Shown in pieces: positions 12,401 to 22,619 of a DNA stretch of 64,000 bases. Positions within the stretch are counted from its first letter, which is position 1, and the number at the start of each line of letters is the position of its first letter. Below the pieces are notes generated by a model. It saw nothing but the letters and a program-made list of their open reading frames with translations, did not search any database and had not been told where the DNA came from. Source of the DNA: Siphonodentalium dalli (taxonomy: Eukaryota; Mollusca; Scaphopoda; Gadilida; Siphonodentaliidae). The position numbers were made by a program, and so were the translations under genes. The stretch lies in contig CP136067.1 in assembly GCA_032622095.1 (NCBI GenBank), forward strand, positions 193,158,052-193,222,051, given 5' to 3'.

Positions 12401-15400
12401 TTGAATTTTCAGCTCGTTAGCGCGATAACTTCAACAAACGTTATCCGATTTGATTGAAATTTGGTATATAGGTGTCTCCCAAGAATATCTCAGATGAGTT
12501 CGAAAACCGGCCTGGTCCGATAAAATTTGATAGAGTTATGGCCCTTAATTAGTCATTTTTTCACAAATTTTCAGCTCGTTAGCGCGATAATTTAACAAAC
12601 ATCATCCTATTTGATTGAAATTTTGTTATATAGGTGTCTCCCAAGAATACCTCGGACGAGTTAGAAAACCGGCCCGGTCCGATAAAATTTGATAGAGTTA
12701 TGGTCCTTAAGTAGTCATTTTGTACGAATTTTGAGCTCGTTAGCGCGATAACTTCAACAAACGTCATCCGATTCAACTAAAATTTGGTATATAAGTGTCT
12801 TCCAATAATATCCTGGACGAGTTCGAAAACCAGCCTGGCCCAATAAAATTTGATAGAGTTATGGCCCTTAATTAGTCATTTTTCGTGAATTTTTAGCTCG
12901 TTAGCGCGATAACTTCAACAAACGTCCTCCGGTTTGTTTAAAATTTCGAATAGACATACTTGCCAAGAATATTTCGGACGAATTCGAAAACCAGCCTGGC
13001 CCGATAAAATTTGATGGAGTTATGGCCCTTAATTAGTCATTTTTCGATTTTACCTATTAATAGTCTACCGATACTGATGCACACCAATTGGCGGTAGCCA
13101 CCGGCGGTAAGCCACCGAAAACGAGACACAGCTTCTCTGATGCCACCTCTTGTTTTATAATTTCAAATATTGGCTTTCAAATTCGCTAGAAATTGAAAGC
13201 TTTGTCAACTGCTATTTAAATTTTTTAAATAATTGTACCAGTATTGTATTCTTGAAATTATTTCTGAGAGCTACATATATTAACGAAAATGTTTCTGAGT
13301 TTCACAGGGTTCCAATTTCAATGTTCATAATTTATTGAGTTATTAATAGAAGAAGCTTGCAAGCTTATTTAAGTTTGGAGAATGTCAGTAGATCTTAGGA
13401 TTGCCATACTATGCTATGATAGATAATTTAACCCTTCCATGACTGGAACTTCGTGAAGTTTTGCGAAAACCCTGCGCCTGAATATATTGGCCTAACAATA
13501 TTTACCTTGACCATGTGCATATTTAATATATGTGTGAGGCTCCCTATGGGAGACTTGCATATACATGTATATATTAGAGAATGTACTGGCACTAGTTAGG
13601 TCTTTCATGCTGCACCAGCGCAGCTCCTATCATGAAAGGGTTAAGTAAACTTGGGTTGGTCATGGTGATCTGACATTAATGATCTGATTCATTTCATATG
13701 ATTTTTCCATTGCCTCTTCTGTTGATTTGATCTAATGCTACCCAAATATTTCCAGACTGTCTCCCGAAGAACTGACAAATATAGACCCAAGGATCGTGTC
13801 TGCACAAATCCAAGAAGCTGAGAGACTACCTGATATTCATCCAGTGACCCACATCGAGCAAGACTCTGAGAAGCTGAAACCATCACAGACCACACCTCCA
13901 CATGTGACGCATATTACATGTATTTCTCCGAATATCTCTGAGGCACTTCAGGTTGATCAAGAACCAATAAATGTTATGAATCAGCATGTTGCTTCCAACA
14001 CGGCTACCATTCCAAGCATTCAAAATCATTCTTTGGCAGATATCAGCAATGCCAATATTCAGTGGTACGTAATATACTATGTATATAACTTTACTAAACT
14101 TGTGACAATGTCATAGACTTGAATAAATGTGAAAAGCAATATGCTATGATTTTTCTTGCTTAGGGGGTTTCCATGCATAACTTATCTCAGGACTCAGGAT
14201 GTGGAAAGTTTAGATGGACCTACACAGAAAACTACTTAATTGTTGAGTTACTACACCATCTGATGAAATTGATGCTATCTGAAGACCACATCATGCATAT
14301 TATGGTAGGGATTGTATTGGTTGGGAATGCTATACAAAATCTACCCAGTACTGAAAAATGCTCAACAAATTAAAAACATTAAATTGACCCCTGATTGTTG
14401 AGATAGAATTGGGCTGTCTTCAATCCTAACTGCTAGTCCATATGAGGTGTGGATGGGTCACTGACTAAGCCGAGCTGCTCTTAAGATGCATCTAATAATT
14501 AGGGCTGCAATGTTACGGAACTTCATGATGCAATGCACATCGCAATGTTTTTGTGATGATGCAAATGCCACTGTAAATTAATTCAACCTTTGTTTCAGGA
14601 ATCAAGTTCGTTTAGGCAGCATGGCAACTTTAAACTTTAATTTATTGTATCTCTCTCATTAATGAAAATCATATGTCACTTGAAAATTAATGTTGATAAA
14701 TGGAATACTTGATATATATCTGTTAGATGATAGCATATTTTCATAAATCATGATTCATCACATCAGACAGACAGACACTGATGATGCAATGCATAGAAAC
14801 AAATTGATGCATTGAAATCACTGTTAATCTTTGCCGCCCTACTAATATTCAGAATGGACACTGGACAGCGGACATAATTGCATAATCAAGGTGACTGATG
14901 AGTGAACATCACCAACTTCAACTGGAGAACTTCAATCTGATCCTAGTTCTCCCATAGCAGAATGAGGTTCCCAGAGGGTGAATTTGGTAACACTAGCCCG
15001 CCTTGGCAGGATACAATCACTAAATTCAAAACTGCAAATGACAGACACACTATTTCAAGGCTTGCTAATAATATTCTCTTTTGAATTAAAATATTCATTG
15101 AGGCTTCAGTAATGCCCTAAATAATCGACTCCTTAACTCACTGAGAGCTTTCCGATGAATGGCAACAAACCATATTTCCGACTAAATCCTGAAAAATTAT
15201 CCATAATTCTGCTGTGGTTAAGGAGTCGATTATTTAGGGCATTACTGTACTTTCTCATTCCAGGATAACTAATGGTGCTTCATTTCATCCTTGTACGAAA
15301 ATTATCAACGATATCTCACTGCCGTCTGCGACTCAGGTTCAAACCAGCCTGCTCCAAGCAGTTGCATCTACACCTATTGTCGCACTTCCAACCGGTGACA

Positions 15401-18400
15401 AAGTCACTTTCAGGTAAATAGATATCAAGTTGTCAACAGCAGCGAGTTAGTCAATGGAAAAAAAGGCATCCAAATCTATGGCAGTTTCAACAATCTTCAG
15501 GTTGTTTGAGTTTGCAAAATGCAAAAACAAACTCCTACAGTTTATGATGGCTCATCAGAACAGAAACAATTTGTTCATCACATATTAACCCTTTCTATAC
15601 TAAATGGATTCTCCAAGTCAGTCAAAAGTATACATCGGAATAGTCTATTATTGATTTGGAGGGATAAAAGCAGAGACTCGCATAGATAAGAGAATGCACT
15701 GGCACAGGATCTTTGATGCTGCACCAACGCAGCTCCCGTCATGAAAGGGTTAAGTGTCTGATTATTACAGATGAAGCCAGTTGTTACCACAGTTCAGTCG
15801 TGAACATAGTGCACTACCCATGTTCAGTCATGGAAGTAGCAATCTGGGAATGTGGTCATATGTTGGGCCAGTTGTTACCATAGACATGTTATTTTGGCAA
15901 CAATTTGGAAAGTAAAAATATGCAACAAAGCAACCACTTTTAACTTTCAAATGAAGACTTTCAACTCAATGAGACAGGATCAGTAATTACCGGCAACCAA
16001 AATCGACACACAGTAAACACTCCAGCCCAGTGTCTCTATGTACATTTGGCCTGGAACAATCAGCTCGCGCAATTACTAACCCTTCCAGCATGCCTAAGAG
16101 GGTGACTCGGCCACTTTCATCTTTTATATACAGAAATACAATTAGCAACTAGTTAAGTCGTTGCTATGACTTCTAGAATCAGAATTGAGGAAAATGATAG
16201 AGAAAAATATAGGTGTAATTATATTGATTTGTTATCCTCACTAATCATGATTCATGAATATTTACATTATGATTTCTATCCAGGACTCCAGAGCATTCTG
16301 TTACCCACTCACACTCCGAGCATAGCTGCCATGCTGCGAAACCAACACATACAAGGATTATTTGTACGCCACATCCTCGAACGGGACAGTTGGTTTATGT
16401 TACGGAAGCGTTCACCGAGTCTCCAAATTGTGAACACCGAACAGTCACAGCTCATCAACAAACACACCAACATCAGGTGAGTTCACAACAAACACACCAA
16501 CATCAGGTGAGTTCACAACAAACCTTCACTTTGTCACCGTTTTGCTAATAATAGACAGGTTCAGATTCATTTACATGTGACATTTGAACCTCCAAAGTGT
16601 TTTATCCAGCCCTCTTAATTCAGATTTAGTCTAGTTTGACTTCGGCAATCCACTATGCAGCCATCTTAATTCAGATTGTTTGGCTTCAGCAATCCGCTAC
16701 GGCAACAGTATGCCGTGGCCCAGTTTGCTTCAGCAAATTGCTTCGGCAATGCTGATTGCCGTAGCCAATTATGAAGGCTGACTATGGCAACCCTTTATCG
16801 TGACCAAGATTGCTTCAGCAAATAGCTTTGGCATTGTTGATTGCCATAGCCAGTTATGAGGGCTGTCCTATCAGGTGGCAAATAAGCCTAAACATGTACA
16901 CTTTTTAGAAGCAAATTTGATTATTGAGACAGTGCAAATTTTTTTTGGGATTGGGTGGGATTCGAACCCCGGCCCATGACGGCGAGCGCGCCTTGCGACT
17001 CAAAGTCCGACGTCAATACCACACGGCCACCGAAGCGACCCCAAAAAAGGAAGCTCGAATGGCCGCTGTATTCTGACGTCGCACTTAGGGACACTATATG
17101 CACATTTTAAGGTCTCTGTAGTATATATATATATAGGAGATATAGCACAGTAGCAATGTTATATTTTATGCCTCAGAAACATGCTGTGCATTGCTCTTTG
17201 AACATGCTTGGGACTATACAACACACCCGGCGCCTATTTTTAGAAACAAATTACATTAACTAAATCAAAAACATTTTTTATAATTCCATAGGGATAATAG
17301 TACAAAGTGGAACAGTTTATAAATTTCATATGTGACTCTGGAGTGTAAACCTACATACACACAAGTTGCCATTTTACTGATTCATTATGTTGGAACCCTG
17401 AATATATCTTTAATGATTTTCAGATAAAGACCCTGACAGATCCGATTAGCTCCAGCAGTAGCCGCCGAGACTCAGACTGCCATTCAGATTACAGACAAGA
17501 AACGCCGTTCAATTCTCCCGAGAGTTTACCATTTGGTCCATTCAGCAAGGATGAAGAACAGGGGAGAGAGCAGCACAATATCAAGGAGAGGAGAAGAAGG
17601 TATGAATTGTGTTTGTAGTAATTATGTGAATTTCTAATTTTTCTAAATAACCCTTTCTATGCTAAATGGTTTCTCCCATTCAGTTATAAAGAGATACATT
17701 GGAATCATTGCATTGCCTTAGCCAATTATAAGAGGGCTGCATTGGTTACCAGAAGAGTTACACAAACTGTTATAATCACTACAAATTCTACAATTAACTG
17801 ATATTATTAACTACTAATGGGCAAGACATTGGACCAATAATTTTGAATGTCACATTTTGGGACCTGATTGAGCCATAATTTAGGTGTAGTTAGTTCAGTT
17901 GTAGTTACTCTGCAGTAGCTTTCCAAGAATCCCACCAGACTCCCAGTCAGATTGCCTCTTTTCTGGAATAATTAGATTTTTTAGAAAAATACCTCCTGAT
18001 TTATATGCTGAAATAAACCATTTCTGCAACTCATTGAATATTCCTTTTTTAAATCTTTAGGGCGAGAGTCAAAGAAGCCTGCAACATCATGAGAAAAATG
18101 GTTCCTGGGATCTCGGATAAAACAGACAAGGCAACCGTGTTCGAATTCGCTGCGAGATACATCCATTTCCTTAAAGGCTTCATAGGAAGCAAACATGATA
18201 AGGTGGGTAAATAAACTGGTGAGCATTCCTACACCATGGTATTTCTAAAGAGAGTACATCCATGAAGATCTGTGTAAACTGGGGGATATTCTTGCAAAAT
18301 ATGATACTATCACCTACCTAATAATCGTGATGTCACGTTTATTAATTTCTGGTATAATTGGCAGGTAATCACGATTATTAAGACCAGTCACAATTATTTA

Positions 18401-20525
18401 TTTGTATGCAAAAGGGAGCATCAAGACCAGCCAATGATGATAACAAAAAAACAGCTTGAACGGTCAATTCGAACATGTAACTTCAAGAATTTCACAAAGG
18501 AATCATTATATAAAAGACTGCAGCCTTTGACTCTTTGGACAGCAAAACCATTCCGAGGTATACATTTGTAACTGAATGGGAAAAACCATGCAATAATGAA
18601 AGAGCTAACTTCATAGGCATTGAACTCTTGAGTTTGGCATTCAATGAGAAAATTTGAAAATAAATTTCTGAGAGCAAGACTAATCATTATTTTGAAATTT
18701 TCTTGTCAAGTTCGCAGGCTGTTTGAATTCTTCCACTAGAGAGAATATTTTGATATTGTCTGACAGATTGCACTGGGCTCAAGTGCCATTCTAAATCCTG
18801 GCAATTTGTTTGTTTTTTTATATGTCAAACAGGACGAATTGTGTTATTGGTCTGTCCGTCTGTCTGTTCGCTTATGGGCTCCTGATGATAACTAGTACTG
18901 GTAAGTCTGAACTGCATGAATGGAATGAAATTTGGTATGTGAGTTTACAAGTCCAAAATACAGGTCAAGTTTTGTTGGTATTACCACAGGCATATTTTGC
19001 CGGACACAATAATGATGCTCTTGTTGAAAATTGGAGATAACTAGGGCTGCAATGATAAAAAAATTCATGATTCGATGGGTGGATGTCATGTGAAATGTCA
19101 TGATTCGGCCAATATACAAATAAATATAATCCAGATGAATCGATCACTGAAGCTGGAGACTATGGAGTATTGATTGGTATTCCTCGAACAAGTTTGTAAG
19201 ACTGACCACATATTTAATTGGTAAGAGAAACTCATCACTGATTGTAAATTTCTCAGGCTGATTGGGTGTTATAAATATGTTAAAAGCAAAGCGTCTGATT
19301 TATAAGCAAAATAAACACTACGTGCACCCTCTGGGCGTTTGTGATCTTTATTTCGCTTATAAATCAGACGCTGTGTTTATAGGTACTAAATCCGATCAGA
19401 CGGTCCCCATACCATCAAGATACAACAACTGTTGAACAACAACAACATTTCTTCAAAATACACTTTAGTTATCAGAATTGATTTATTGCAAACAAAATAA
19501 TGCTAACCACTGTTAACTATGGTATCAAATTTCCCAAAACTTGTTATTTATCAACATTTTGTTCAACAAAATATGGCCATATTTATCACTAAAAGTATCA
19601 CGAAATTTGACTGTATTATCACTTAATTTTAGAGTTATCCATCTTCATCTGCAATTTTGTCAGAGACCCTCTATTTGACCACGTGTTTCTGGGCCACAAA
19701 TTATTACACATATCGAGAAATAACAAACTTCAAAATTTGATATCTGATCACTCTGAGCTATAACCCTTTACCCAACAAACCGGCCAAAACCGGCCAAATA
19801 AAGCTTCAACAGCCTAAAATATCTTCGGTCTGTCTCAATAGAACCATACAAATATGGATATCATTGGAACCGGCTCATTGACCACATTGTGATGGTATAG
19901 TTATGCCCTGTGCCAATGCATTCTCTTATATATGCGAGTCGACCATAGGTCGCCTCGTATATATAAGAGAATGCATTGGCCTAAAAAAAAACTTTTTTTA
20001 ACACTTTTTACCATTTTTTTTACATTCTTTAACAATTTTATAATTTTTAATCTGTTAAGCCAATGCATTCTCTTATATATGCGAGGCGACCTATGGTCGA
20101 CTCGCATATATAAGAGAATGCATTGGCACAGGGCCCTTCTGTTGGGTAAAGGGTTAATGGGTGGGTTCTTCGATTCGAATCAAATATTTTTTACCCCCCA
20201 AAGCCAAAGAAATAGTCATTTAGGAGCGTCTGTTCGGATTGAGTACCTTTAAAACGGATATTTAAAAAAAAAGGCCTTAGCTTAATTTATCACATATGTT
20301 ATTCTCAACATCCTGCAAGCATTATATAATGAACCTGAGGTCCTAGTTAATAGTATAAATACTACAATAGGCTATAAAAGCACTGAAAGGTCAGAGATGA
20401 AGAGTTGTGGGTGAGAACTTTGCATTCCGATACATAAATCATTATCAAGCATCCGGGCAATTCAACTCAACAGTTCTCTTGTTTTTCTATTACAGGATTT
20501 CTTACTGAATTACAGTCCTTACTGA
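8641..20525 (+). CDS. bHLH transcription factor, SOHLH/TCFL5-like (7-exon gene model)
   Basis: Model: join(8641..9419, 13756..14064, 15264..15413, 16284..16476, 17424..17599, 18061..18202, 20496..20525), 1779 nt, 592 aa. All junctions are GT-AG and all phases agree. Residues 1-480 are acidic, Ser/Thr/Asn-rich and probably disordered. The bHLH spans about 527-578: a basic region with KERRRRARV (the Glu and Arg pattern of E-box binders), helix 1 EACNIMRKMVP, loop GISDKTDK, helix 2 ATVFEFAARYIHFLKGF. A nine-residue tail follows, ending NYSPY. The TDKAT start of helix 2 recalls TCFL5 and the placement recalls SOHLH germline factors; the subfamily is not settled. A nuclear, DNA-binding role follows from the domain. 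The weakest junction is exon 1 to 2. Confidence 0.8.
9485..9672. mobile_element. Hairpin MITE, imperfect
   Basis: GACTCCACCAAACTAGACT on the left pairs imperfectly with AGTCTACTTTGGTGGAC on the right. TTTGGACATT and AATGTCCAAATATT pair further inside. It is about 190 bp, in intron 1. Confidence 0.55.
9948..12240. mobile_element. 2.3-kb DNA transposon with ~38-bp terminal inverted repeats
   Basis: AGGCCTAAAAAAAATTATAC followed by CGTGTTTCTGCTAAC at about 9949 recurs as its complement at about 12200-12236. The repeats enclose 2.3 kb in intron 1 containing a cysteine-rich minus-strand ORF (11073-11330). The superfamily is unassigned because the target duplication is unclear. Other internal sequence is non-coding. 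Confidence 0.7.
11073..11330 (-). pseudogene. Zinc-ribbon-like ORF fragment inside the TIR element
   Basis: An open minus-strand frame of about 85 codons, bounded by stops at both ends, holds two CxxC pairs spaced like a zinc ribbon: DRCVRCGE and later PICPNCQEDG, with a further CPDD upstream. No matching ATG is seen, so it is probably an exon or remnant of the element's own protein. I do not recognise the family with certainty. Because it lies antisense within intron 1 of the bHLH gene, it is unlikely to belong to that gene. Confidence 0.4.
12245..13110. repeat. ~160-bp satellite array (five imperfect units) in intron 1
   Basis: Units share GCTCGTTAGCGCGATAACTT, CAACAAACGT, TTGATTGAAATTTGGTATAT and AAAATTTGATAGAGTTATGG, at about 12410-13040. 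The block opens with CAAAACTCGACTTATAG and a GGCGGGCGGGCGGG run and ends with a CCACCGGCGGTAAGCCACCG segment. Diverged copies of the unit occur at 33740-33960 in the last intron of NUP160. Confidence 0.8.
13432..13640. mobile_element. TTAA-flanked MITE, A family
   Basis: It is bounded by TTAA at 13428-13431 and 13641-13644. Ends are CCCTTCCATGA and TCATGAAAGGG. It carries decayed versions of the GCATATATAAGAGAATGCA hairpin module and the A-type GCACCAGCGCAGCTCC subterminal. It lies in intron 1, about 115 bp before exon 2. Confidence 0.8.
13756..14064 (+). CDS. bHLH gene, exon 2
   Basis: Acceptor TTTCCAG|A at 13755; donor TG|GTACGT at 14065. The phase is 2 in and 2 out. The frame opens LSPEELTNIDPRIVSAQ and closes NANIQ plus the first two bases of Trp. 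It is rich in Pro, Thr, Ile and Ser with no recognised domain. Confidence 0.8.
14500..14841. mobile_element. hAT-type MITE
   Basis: Ends are TAGGGCTGCAATG and CTTTGCCGCCCTA (inverted, one or two mismatches). Flanks CTAATAAT and CTAATATT form an 8-bp target duplication with one mismatch. The element is 342 bp, in intron 2. Related TAGGGCTGCAATGAT ends occur at about 19042, 59532 and, inverted, 62254-62270. Confidence 0.75.
14860..15085. mobile_element. GAGGTCCCC-family palindromic MITE, degraded
   Basis: It contains AGAATGAGGTTCCCAGAGGG then TGAATTTGGTAACACTAGCC, followed by a damaged right half and GCAAATGACAGACACACTAT. Better copies are at 35660-36050 and 41480-41735. Confidence 0.6.
15106..15249. 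mobile_element. TA-flanked CAGTAATGCCC MITE ending beside an exon
   Basis: The left end reads CAGTAATGCCCTAAATAATC and the right end AGGGCATTACTG followed by TA at 15248-15249. The centre is shortened. The right end is 14 bases from the acceptor of exon 3 (15263). Confidence 0.85.
15264..15413 (+). CDS. bHLH gene, exon 3
   Basis: Acceptor CTCATTCCAG|G; donor TTTCAG|GTAAAT at 15414. The frame reads ITNGASFHPCTKIIND and ends in ALPTGDKVTF plus two bases of Arg. Phase 2 in, 2 out. No domain is recognised. The polypyrimidine tract lies between the exon and the MITE. Confidence 0.8.
15589..15749. mobile_element. Chimeric TTAA MITE (D-type left, A-type right)
   Basis: TTAA flanks lie at 15585-15588 and 15750-15753. 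The left end CCCTTTCTATACTAAATGG is D-type; the right end (CACCAACGCAGCTCC, GTCATGAAAGGG) is A-type. It is the reciprocal arrangement to the element at 623-1043. Confidence 0.75.
16284..16476 (+). CDS. bHLH gene, exon 4
   Basis: Acceptor TTCTATCCAG|G; donor CATCAG|GTGAGT at 16477. The open frame starts TPEHSVTHSHSEHSCH and ends QQTHQHQ, phase 2 in and 0 out. The other frame, which gives a 104-codon ORF from 16166, creates a stop at the next junction and is rejected. A second identical donor lies 30 bp downstream (16507). Confidence 0.78.
16461..16520 (+). repeat. Exact 30-bp tandem duplication spanning a splice donor
   Basis: 16461-16490 and 16491-16520 are identical. Each copy contains CCAACATCAG|GTGAGTTCAC. 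Use of the second donor adds 30 nt in frame, encoding VSSQQTHQHQ. Confidence 0.9.
16640..16870. repeat. Locally duplicated intronic repeat
   Basis: Two to three imperfect copies contain TTGCTTCAGCAAAT, GATTGCCGTAGCC or GATTGCCATAGCC and AATTATGA/GGGCTG. No gene content. Confidence 0.5.
16921..17100 (-). repeat. tRNA-derived SINE
   Basis: On the minus strand the element carries a box-A-like TGGCCGTGTGG and a perfect box B GGTTCGAATCC about 45 bases apart, with GGGTTCGAATCCCACCC as the T-arm. A long variable region (GCGCGCTCGCCGTC) gives the size of a type II tRNA. An A/T-rich tail follows. It is best read as a SINE head or tRNA pseudogene, not a working tRNA, because the acceptor stem does not pair well. 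Confidence 0.6.
17424..17599 (+). CDS. bHLH gene, exon 5 (start of basic region)
   Basis: Acceptor GATTTTCAG|A; donor AGAAG|GTATGA at 17600. The frame reads IKTLTDPISSSSSRRD..., is Ser/Pro-rich, then enters HNIKERRR, the DNA-binding basic region. Phase 0 in, 2 out. An intron splitting the basic region is compatible with bHLH genes. Confidence 0.88.
18061..18202 (+). CDS. bHLH gene, exon 6 (helix-loop-helix)
   Basis: Acceptor AAATCTTTAG|G; donor GATAAG|GTGGGT at 18203. It completes the basic region (RARV) and encodes helix 1 EACNIMRKMVP, loop GISDKTDK and helix 2 ATVFEFAARYIHFLKGFIG. Hydrophobic positions of both helices are kept. If the donor is not used, the frame adds VGK and stops at 18212-18214, overlapping an AATAAA at 18210. 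Confidence 0.92.
18835..19200. repeat. Dispersed repeat with hAT-like end
   Basis: TCTGTCCGTCTGTCTGTTCG and GAAATTTGGTATGTGAG are wording shared with other dispersed repeats. At about 19042 TAGGGCTGCAATGAT resembles a hAT terminus whose partner is not found. In intron 6. Confidence 0.4.
19384..20248. mobile_element. TTAA-type element interrupted by a B-family MITE
   Basis: The left end GGTACTAAATCCGATCAGACG pairs with the right end GGATTGAGTACC, followed by TTAA at 20249. The left flank is decayed (TTAT). Internal CCACGTGTTTCTG and GAGTTATCCATCTTCATCTG are shared with 60667-61010. The B element at 19764-20153 is nested inside. Confidence 0.65.
19764..20153 (-). mobile_element. TTAA-flanked MITE, B family, nested
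   Basis: Ends CCCTTTACCCAACA and TGTTGGGTAAAGGG; right flank TTAA, left flank ATAA. It holds two long hairpins made of CCAATGCATTCTCTTATATA, TGCGAGTCGACC and complement, separated by an A/T-rich spacer. It is the inverse-orientation twin of 31929-32320. Confidence 0.88.
20496..20525 (+). CDS. bHLH gene, exon 7 (C-terminus)
   Basis: A strong acceptor (TTTTTCTATTACAG|G) at 20495 opens a nine-codon frame, DFLLNYSPY, then TGA. Phase 0 matches exon 6. Its short length makes this the least independent exon, but phase, tract and stop agree. Confidence 0.65.
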   Translation, partial: DFLLNYSPY

Positions 20526-22619
20526 TGAGTCCCTACTTAATGCTGAATTACAGTTCATATAGATGGTGAAACTACTGATCATTGTTTATAGTGACTTGAC
20601 CTCAATGCTTTGATGATATTCATCTAAACTCACATCCACGGAAGTTTCACTACATAACTCTCATAGCGATGCAACTCAACGTTCTGGTGATACTTGTGAT
20701 ATGGGAGAACTACTCCTGACGCTTGCAATGACTGGACCTTGACGCTCTGTCCCTCTGAAGATATTATCATAGGCAAGCAGGGGCGATACTCGTTGCTCCA
20801 GTGATACTTATGATAGAGCATGTAGCATTATTCCTGATGCTCATAATGATCTTCATACTCTGTCCGGTCCCTCAACACTCAATGATCCAGTGTGATTGAC
20901 ACTTTCATTAAGGGTATTGATGAATAATTTTGAACTTTGAAATCTTTCTCATCATGGAATTCCCTTTTGTATCTAATATTTATTTTATACATGTATACCC
21001 ACACTTTTCACACAAATTCGGGTGGGGGTATACTGGATTGCCTGTCCATGTGTCCATCTGTCTGGGTGTATATCTCAGCCATGGGTTAACAGATCTAAAA
21101 TGAAATTTGGTATGGAGGTAATATTTATTAAGAGATTCATAAGAGGACCAATGACATTCGTGTTTTATCTGGAAATAATTTTTTTTTTCTTTTTTCGTCC
21201 GCCTGAGTATATCAGTCTTGGGTTATAGAATCTCAACAAGATTTGGTATTAATATTCACCAGCACAGAGGCTTTGTCTATAATGAAGTTTGGTGAATTTT
21301 TCATTTTCTCTTTTAGAGTTATTCTTCTTTGTTTATTTTAAGTTTGGGTTCCATCCTGCCCATGTTTCAATTTGGTACAATTTGGTACTGTGTGGAAATA
21401 CCAGCAAGTTGGGTGAGAAAGATTCCCTTACATATGTAGAATAACTAGAGATGAATTGACCAGTGTTTAACTAGAGATGAATTGACCAGTGTTTTTGCTT
21501 TCTTATTTGTGCTTATAATCAATTGTTATGTTGGATTCACATGTTACGACCCAGTTATAACAGTGTATATTAACCCTTTCTATACTAAATGGATTCTCCG
21601 ACCCAGTTATAACAGTGTATATTGGAATGATCTTTTATTCATCTGGAGGGATGTTTGGGTAATAAAATCAGACGACAAACACGAAAAGATGATACATGAA
21701 TCGTAAATAGAATTTCTTCAGGAAATGGATCATGAAATATGCATTCCGGTGTAACAGTTTATTCCCCCTCCCATGTGTATCTTCCCCCAGGATAACCTAG
21801 TTTATCTCAACCAACACCCCCTATCTTCCCCTACCACCTGTCTGAATTTGTTTTAGCTTAAAGTGATGTGAAACGTAAATTGAACCTCACAATTGAGTTC
21901 CCTGCGTCATTCTGTGGGAAGAGTGAATAAAATAACTCCGATACACGAAATCCCCCATCCTGAAGTCAGTTTGTACACATTATACGGCCATTCGGCTAAC
22001 TATTTATATTCATCAATCGTCCCGATTAATCTCACCATAATAACACGAAAATACAAACCGATGCGTTGTCTTGTGCAGTCACGGAAATGCCCGAGCACTT
22101 CCGACTCGATTGGGATTGAATCGGGTTTCGTTCTCAGAAATGGCTTCTAGGGAGGATGACCGTTCGCTGGAATAGCGTCATGCACATCAGAATATTAAAG
22201 CGAAAAACAAATTGACATCGCAATCGGTAGTCAATTCGACAGGGAAGGAATAGAAAGGGAATTGTTGCGTGAAATCACAAACGGAAGAACATTGGCCGAG
22301 TTAGTGGCAAAGATTATAATCGAACAGTGATCGAGAGGTAATAATTCCAAAATGTTACTATTTATAGAAAATTGTAAGCGCATTGACCGAATTTTTACAT
22401 CAATCTGGCCGCAAGCACAGTACCGTTCAGAAAGAGTTGTCTTACTTTTGTAACTCAAAACTGTTTAATTACATTATACCTGTACAATAGTACAAATAAT
22501 TGGTATTCAATATGCCAGTACAGAACATTTGTTAGCTCATTGGCCATGAAATGTTTTTAATGGCAAATTCTGTTGTCAAGCTTTAGTAAGCACTATTCAT
22601 TCTGATGGATGATAACTAT
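20526..22619. other. 3' flank of the bHLH gene; intergenic
   Basis: No further exon is seen. A GTATGGAGGTAATATTTATT segment with a GGGTATACTGGATTGCC head (21020-21250) looks like a dispersed repeat. D-type MITE pieces (CCCTTTCTATACTAAATGG) lie near 21573 and are partly duplicated. 21860-22340 is less AT-rich and not obviously repetitive; its 85-codon frame is not recognised and may be a conserved non-coding stretch or chance. Confidence 0.45.

Noticed and set aside
16166-16480. 104-codon ORF overlapping bHLH exon 4
   Set aside because: Its frame would meet a TAA at the first codons of exon 5 and it extends upstream of a good acceptor. The alternative frame joins exons 3, 4 and 5 without a stop.
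16945-17045. Functional tRNA gene
   Set aside because: Box A and box B are good, but the acceptor stem pairs poorly and the flanks are SINE-like.
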